Positions 59,173 to 64,000 of a stretch of DNA of 64,000 nucleotides are shown here, piece after piece (position 1 is the first letter of the stretch; each line of letters begins with the position of its first letter). The stretch lies in the NCBI GenBank assembly GCA_005778405.1, contig SXOA01000180.1, positions 1 to 64,000 of the forward strand, read 5' to 3'. Origin of the DNA: Planctomycetaceae bacterium (GTDB taxonomy: Bacteria > Planctomycetota > Planctomycetia > Pirellulales > Pirellulaceae). The notes beneath the pieces are model-generated. The model was not told the origin of the DNA. It saw only the letters and a list, made by a program, of their open reading frames with translations, and ran no database searches. Made by a program: the position numbers and the translations under genes.

Positions 59173-61614
59173 ATGGCGCTGTGGAGGAATTGGATCAGGT
59201 TGTCGGCTGCGGCAGGTCTGGCGCTGCTGGGCGGATCTGCCGTCGCAGCGCCGCCAACCTCCGGTCAGTCGGCTGACGACAAGCAATTCGACGAACAATT
59301 CCGGCCGCTGCTAACCAGCCACTGCGTGGCGTGCCATAGTGGGGACAAACCCAAGGGAAAGCTCGCACTAGACAGCTTGAAACCGGACTTTACGGATGCA
59401 GTGACGCGAAAGCACTGGACGGCTGTGGTGAAACGGCTTCGAGCGGGTGAAATGCCGCCCAAAGACAAACCTCGTCCTCCCGAGAAGGATGTTGCGGCTC
59501 TGTCGGCTTGGCTGGTGCCGCGCCTGGCCACTGCCGAAGCCGCCGACCGTGCCACGCAAGGCCGCGTCGTCCTCCGCCGGCTCAATCGGGCGGAGTACGA
59601 GAATACCTTGGGCGATCTGCTGGGTATCAAGATCAACCTGAAAGAGCAATTGCCCGAGGACGGCTCGGCGGACGGCTTTGACAACGCCGGTGCCGCGCTG
59701 CACACGTCCGCATTTCTGATGGAGAAGTATCTAGAAGCCGCCGATTCCGCCTTGAACATGGCAATTGCCAACCGCCCGAAGGCACCGCCGAGAATCGACA
59801 AGCGTTACAGTCTCAAGGACGGTCACCCGGTCCGGGGGACGACAGAAAACGTCTATCGCTTCCTCGAAGACGGCGAAGTGGTCTGCTTCTGCTCATCCGA
59901 ATGGCACAACGTCGGCATCACCACGTTTTATCCGCCGGACGCCGGCAACTATCGCTTCCGCATCTCCGCTTCCAGCATTCAAAGCGACGGCAAGCCGGTC
60001 ACGTTTCGAGTGACGGCCAGCGGCACGCGGATGACGGGAAAGAGCGGCCTGGTCGGTTACTACGACGCCCCGCCGGACAAGCCAACCGTGTTTGAGTTCG
60101 TCCGCTACATGGAGCCGCGAACGACCATTACGATGCTCCCCTATGGCCTGGCGCATGCCAACACCGTGAACCCGATCGGCGGTGAATATTGGAATGGGCC
60201 GGGTCTGGCGGTTCAGTATGTCGAGGTCGAAGGGCCCCTCAACGAGATCTGGCCACCGGCAAGCCACCGCCGCATCTTCGGCGAAATGCCGCGGAAGAAA
60301 TTCCCGGTTTACAATTTCTCCGATCGCGTGGAAGTGGTTTCGGAGCAGCCGCTCGTCGACGCCGCGAACATCCTGACGACGTTCACGCGCCGGGCGTTCC
60401 GCCGCAACGTGACCGCGGAAGACGTCGCCCCGTTCGTGGCGGTCGTCAAGGCCAAACAAGACGCTGGCTACACCTTCGAGTTGGCCATGCGGGCGGCTCT
60501 GAAGGGAGTCCTCATCTCGCCTGAGTTTCTCTTCCTTCGTGAGAAGCCCGGCAAGCTCGATGACTTTGCGCTGGCCAGTCGGCTGTCGTACTTTCTGTGG
60601 AGCACAATGCCCGACGACGAGCTGTTTGCGCTCGCCGAACAGCAGAAACTCAGCCAGCCGGAGGTTCTCCGCCAGCAGGTCGAGCGATTGCTCGCGAGCC
60701 CCAAGTCGGCGGCCTTCACGGAGAATTTCGTCGGCCAGTGGCTGAGGCTCCGCGAAATTGACGCGACCGAGCCGAGCCACATCGTGTATCCTGAATTCGA
60801 TCACCTGCTGAAGGTCTCGATGATCCGCGAGACAGAGCTGTTTTTCGAGGAAGTCCTCAAACACGATCTGAGCCTGACCAACTTCGTCGCCTCCGACTTT
60901 ACGATGCTCAACGGCCGGCTGGCCAGGCACTACGGCCTTCCCGGAATCGTTGGCTGGGAATTCAAGAAGACGCTATTGCCGCCAGAAAGCCACCGGGGAG
61001 GAGTCATGACGATGGCGAGCGTGCTTAAGGTGACGGCCAATGGAACGACGACCTCGCCGGTGATGCGCGGGGCCTGGGTCCTGGATCGCATCTTGGGAAC
61101 TCCTCCACCGCCCCCTCCGGAAAACGTATCCGCAATTGACCCCGACATCCGAGGTGCAACAACCATTCGCGATCAGCTGTCCAAGCATCGCTCCGTCGAA
61201 TCGTGCGGAGTCTGCCACCGCACCATCGACCCTCCCGGCTTTGCCTTGGAGAGCTTCGACTGCATCGGCGGCTGGCGGGATTGGTATCGAGTCACCGGAA
61301 GTGGCGGACCGGTCGTCGTCGATGGCCGGCACATGCCATACCACAAGGGAAAAAATGTGGACCCTTCCGACGTGATGGCGGACGGCGAGAAGTTCGAGAA
61401 CGTCGACCAGTTCAAGCAGCTTCTCTTGCGTGACAAGCCGCAACTGGCCCGGTCATTGACCACGAAACTAATTACCTATGCCACGGGCCGAGCGCCCCAG
61501 GTATCGGACAAGGAAGCGGTAGAGGGGATTGTTGAGAAAGTTGCCGCGAAGGACTATGGATTGCGTTCGCTGGTGCATGAGATTGTGCAGAGCGAGTTGT
61601 TTCGGAATAAGTGA
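59173..61614 (+). CDS. DUF1587/DUF1592/DUF1595/DUF1588/DUF1585 PSCyt-type protein
   Basis: LLTSHCVACHSGDKPKGKLALDSLKPDF; LRRLNRAEYENTLGDLLGIKINLKEQLPEDGSADGFDNAG; RGAWVLDRILGTPPPPPPENV; HRTIDPPGFALESFDCIGGWRDWYR. Confidence 0.95.
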   Translation: MALWRNWIRLSAAAGLALLGGSAVAAPPTSGQSADDKQFDEQFRPLLTSHCVACHSGDKPKGKLALDSLKPDFTDAVTRKHWTAVVKRLRAGEMPPKDKPRPPEKDVAALSAWLVPRLATAEAADRATQGRVVLRRLNRAEYENTLGDLLGIKINLKEQLPEDGSADGFDNAGAALHTSAFLMEKYLEAADSALNMAIANRPKAPPRIDKRYSLKDGHPVRGTTENVYRFLEDGEVVCFCSSEWHNVGITTFYPPDAGNYRFRISASSIQSDGKPVTFRVTASGTRMTGKSGLVGYYDAPPDKPTVFEFVRYMEPRTTITMLPYGLAHANTVNPIGGEYWNGPGLAVQYVEVEGPLNEIWPPASHRRIFGEMPRKKFPVYNFSDRVEVVSEQPLVDAANILTTFTRRAFRRNVTAEDVAPFVAVVKAKQDAGYTFELAMRAALKGVLISPEFLFLREKPGKLDDFALASRLSYFLWSTMPDDELFALAEQQKLSQPEVLRQQVERLLASPKSAAFTENFVGQWLRLREIDATEPSHIVYPEFDHLLKVSMIRETELFFEEVLKHDLSLTNFVASDFTMLNGRLARHYGLPGIVGWEFKKTLLPPESHRGGVMTMASVLKVTANGTTTSPVMRGAWVLDRILGTPPPPPPENVSAIDPDIRGATTIRDQLSKHRSVESCGVCHRTIDPPGFALESFDCIGGWRDWYRVTGSGGPVVVDGRHMPYHKGKNVDPSDVMADGEKFENVDQFKQLLLRDKPQLARSLTTKLITYATGRAPQVSDKEAVEGIVEKVAAKDYGLRSLVHEIVQSELFRNK

Positions 61615-61616
61615 AA

Positions 61617-61880
61617 ATGGACAGAATGTTTTTGTGGGACGAATCCCCCGAAGGAAACGTCGAACACATTGCCGAGCACGGCCTTACTCCTGACGAGGTG
61701 GAGTCTGCATTCGACAATATCGAAACCGAAACCACCAGCCGCGCTACAGGCCGGCCGGCCATCTTTGGCCGAACACTACATGGTGACGTGATTTTCGTGG
61801 TTTACGAGCTTGACAGTGATGACGATGGAAGTGAGTTTATCTATGTGTACACCGCTTATCCCGCGGAGGACGAACTATGA
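61617..61880 (+). CDS. BrnT-like (RelE-fold) putative toxin
   Basis: MDRMFLWDESPEGNVEHIAEHGLTPDEVESAFDN...GRPAIFGRTLHGDVIFVVYELDSDDDGSEFIYVYTAYPAEDEL; size and layout resemble BrnT. Confidence 0.7.
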   Translation: MDRMFLWDESPEGNVEHIAEHGLTPDEVESAFDNIETETTSRATGRPAIFGRTLHGDVIFVVYELDSDDDGSEFIYVYTAYPAEDEL

Positions 61881-62125
61881 AATCAAAGCCCAGCATCTCG
61901 CCGGAGCATTTAGCCGAACTTCGGGCGGAAGGCAAGCGACTTCAGCCACTCCTCTCCGCGGAAATGCCCGCCGTTCGAGAGGAATGGAAGCAATGGGCGA
62001 ATAGCCTCTCCAGCGTCGTTGCCCGCCATTCCAAGGAGATTGACGAGTACATTCAGACTCATGGTCCGATGACACGAGAAGAAGTGGTCGAGAAGGCGTT
62101 GACCAAGCTCCTTTCGGAAGTGTGA
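61877..62125 (+). CDS. Putative antitoxin partner (uncharacterised)
   Basis: 82-aa ORF overlapping the toxin by 4 nt (ATGA): MKSKPSISPEHLAELRAEGKRLQPLLSAEMPAVREEWKQWANSLSSVVARHSKEIDEYIQ... Confidence 0.6.
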   Translation: MKSKPSISPEHLAELRAEGKRLQPLLSAEMPAVREEWKQWANSLSSVVARHSKEIDEYIQTHGPMTREEVVEKALTKLLSEV

Positions 62126-62195
62126 CCGACAGCTATCAAGTTTGCGGGGTTGCGGTCTTCTCGCCGCATTGTCTTTCCGCAACATGTTTTGAGTT

Positions 62196-63620
62196 ATGAA
62201 AGCTCTTCAATCGCCACTGTTTTGGATCGTCGCTGCAGCCGCCGTTGCCGTATTGGTTGTGATAGGCGTCGGGATAGGTGCTGCGATCAAAAATGCTCGT
62301 CGCGATCCTCCAGGATTTCTGGATTACATCAAGAATCCGGAGTTGTGGCACGAACTGGAAAGGGAACGGGCGGAGGAGCCTGACCTGGATGCGGCACAGA
62401 AATGGGATGACCAGCAGATCGAGGCCGCAGTGCGGCGTTTTGTCTTTGAAGACGGCAGCCGGCGGGATCGCCGCGTTCTATCGTCGCTCGGGCCAAAGAC
62501 GACCGCTGCATTGCTGAAACTCCTGGCGGACAACTCTGTCCGTTCAAAGTTGTTGAACGGGTCCGACCTCCCCTTCAGCCAAGTTTGTGAATTGCTTAGC
62601 GAGAATCCGTCCGCCGCCGCAGTTCCTTCACTCGTTCCTTTTCTCGAAGCAAAGTCGAAGGAGATTCGCAAGGAGGCGGCCCTCGTGCTCGGGACAATTG
62701 GCACGGACGCAGTCGTTCCTTCGGTGCGAACAGCGCTACAGGATTCCGATGAGTATGTCCGTTCTTACGCGCTGATAGGCCTGTTGCGAGCAAGCGAAAA
62801 AAAGCGGCTGGGAGATGCTTGCCGCCAAGAGCTGTTTTCCGACGTCCAGCAATTGATTTCGGAAGGCAAGAATTCCGCCTATGCTCGTCTGCTGTTGGAA
62901 ATGAACAAGGACAAGGCAACTGAGTTTTTTCTTTCAGACACCATTCTCACCCCCAATAACGAGTCCTTGCACGATGTTTTGGCAGCACTCAATGAAAGGG
63001 AAATCCTAGTTCCCCGAGATCGGCTCCTCTTGCTGATCAAGCAGTTGGCGGCGACTTCGCTGAAGTATCCTCATGACTATCAGCTTGGCGAAGCTCTATG
63101 CAGCTTGGGGAAGCACGAGAACGCTGAAGACCGAACTACACTTGAGCGATACTTGTCACACTCGGAGAAGAGAGTCACCGAAGGTGCCGCAAACGGCATG
63201 CTTGTCTCGCACGGACTGAATGGGTTCTCGGATCGCATCTGGAAGGCGGAAGGGACGGCCGCTCTCGCGCAGCCGCAGCGAAACTACCTGGCCGTCATGG
63301 TGCTCGACGCAGAAGTCCGCAACGGCGGGTTCTCCCAGTATTTCTTCAACTCCAGTGGAGACGATTGGAAGACGGCGCTCTCGGGTCTGGAGACAATGGG
63401 GTCAAAGGAGCGACTCGCCATCTTAAAGAAAACTCTGGCGAAGTTTAACAAATCGAGCCCCTCCGAAAACCGAAACCAGCGAATGGAGCAGCTTGCGAAG
63501 ATAGAGAGTGGGAAAGATTCTGTATTTAATGAGCTGAATACCAGGTACTATGAATGTGAAGAGAATCTTGAGGTCTTGATGATGCATTACGTTCTTAGGA
63601 ACGCCGAGGCGTTCCGCTAG
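62196..63620 (+). CDS. Membrane-anchored HEAT-repeat protein with C-terminal DUF4375/DMP19-like domain
   Basis: N-terminal TM helix; HEAT-like AVPSLVPFLEAKSKEIRKEAALVLGTIGTDAVVPSVRTALQDSDEYVRSYALIGLL; C-terminal MVLDAEVRNGGFSQYFFNSSGDDW. Confidence 0.82.
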   Translation: MKALQSPLFWIVAAAAVAVLVVIGVGIGAAIKNARRDPPGFLDYIKNPELWHELERERAEEPDLDAAQKWDDQQIEAAVRRFVFEDGSRRDRRVLSSLGPKTTAALLKLLADNSVRSKLLNGSDLPFSQVCELLSENPSAAAVPSLVPFLEAKSKEIRKEAALVLGTIGTDAVVPSVRTALQDSDEYVRSYALIGLLRASEKKRLGDACRQELFSDVQQLISEGKNSAYARLLLEMNKDKATEFFLSDTILTPNNESLHDVLAALNEREILVPRDRLLLLIKQLAATSLKYPHDYQLGEALCSLGKHENAEDRTTLERYLSHSEKRVTEGAANGMLVSHGLNGFSDRIWKAEGTAALAQPQRNYLAVMVLDAEVRNGGFSQYFFNSSGDDWKTALSGLETMGSKERLAILKKTLAKFNKSSPSENRNQRMEQLAKIESGKDSVFNELNTRYYECEENLEVLMMHYVLRNAEAFR

Positions 63621-63651
63621 TCACTGAGTTCATTGAGGGGAGCACAATCCC

Positions 63652-63795
63652 ATGGACCTTTACCGTCGCACATTTCTCCGCGGAACTGGCGTTGCTCTGG
63701 CGCTGCCACCGTTCGATCCATTGGTCCCGCGAACGGCACGCGCGGCTGAAGCCGCCGTCCCTCGCCGCGGCCGCGACGCTTCGACCTTGGAATGA
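63652..63795 (+). pseudogene. Truncated N-terminus of a DUF1552 Tat-exported protein
   Basis: MDLYRRTFLRGTGVALALPPFDPLVPRTARAAEAAVPRRGRDASTLE-stop: Tat leader typical of DUF1552 proteins, but no DUF1552 body follows. Confidence 0.6.
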
Positions 63796-63875
63796 TTCAT
63801 CATTCGGACCTCCAGAGTGGACCATGGTCCGGCCCCCGCCGGTATCCGAGAAATCTGGGTCATCGCAGTTCTTTG

Positions 63876-64000
63876 TTACCAGTCCTGCCGCACAAAGTCG
63901 CTCAGGACATCGGCAGCAGTGCGGAGTTGGCCCACATCGAGCCATTCGTCGCAGGTGTGGGCCTGGTCGATGCTGCCGGGGCCGAAGACCACGGTCGGGC
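63876..64000 (-). CDS. C-terminal end of M20-family peptidase (acetylornithine deacetylase-like), truncated by window edge
   Basis: Reverse strand reads PTVVFGPGSIDQAHTCDEWLDVGQLRTAADVLSDFVRQDW-stop (GPGSIDQAH...DEW motif). Confidence 0.85.
   Translation of the reverse strand, partial: PTVVFGPGSIDQAHTCDEWLDVGQLRTAADVLSDFVRQDW

Overview
A 64 kb chromosomal window from a Planctomycetes bacterium, probably Pirellulales-like. The lineage call is inferred from gene content: PSCyt1/DUF1549/DUF1553, DUF1501, DUF1559 and TIGR03067-type proteins, an ECF sigma factor next to a Ser/Thr kinase, and NPYESP N-termini. I support about 45 coding regions. There is no convincing rRNA, tRNA, CRISPR array or transposase. 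The strongest unusual signal is at 23515-24582 (minus). Two ORFs that the track lists separately join in frame through a single TGA (23923-23925). The joined product is a secreted four-EF-hand protein fused to an iodothyronine-deiodinase-like thioredoxin fold. The TGA sits at the active-site Cys/Sec position (FASYT-U-PPFRR). A perfect 7-bp hairpin with a GUC loop begins about 10 nt downstream of the UGA, with its apical loop at nt 18, as expected for a bacterial SECIS. Other points of interest: a frameshifted DUF6817-like gene, a truncated DUF1552 remnant separated from its usual partner by an inserted toxin-antitoxin/HEAT cassette, a candidate BrnT-type TA pair with an unrecognised partner, a solitary formylmethanofuran dehydrogenase subunit A gene, several enzyme-domain fusions, a TPR-CHAT protease-like protein, an unlisted 44-aa membrane microprotein, and several intergenic inverted-repeat elements.
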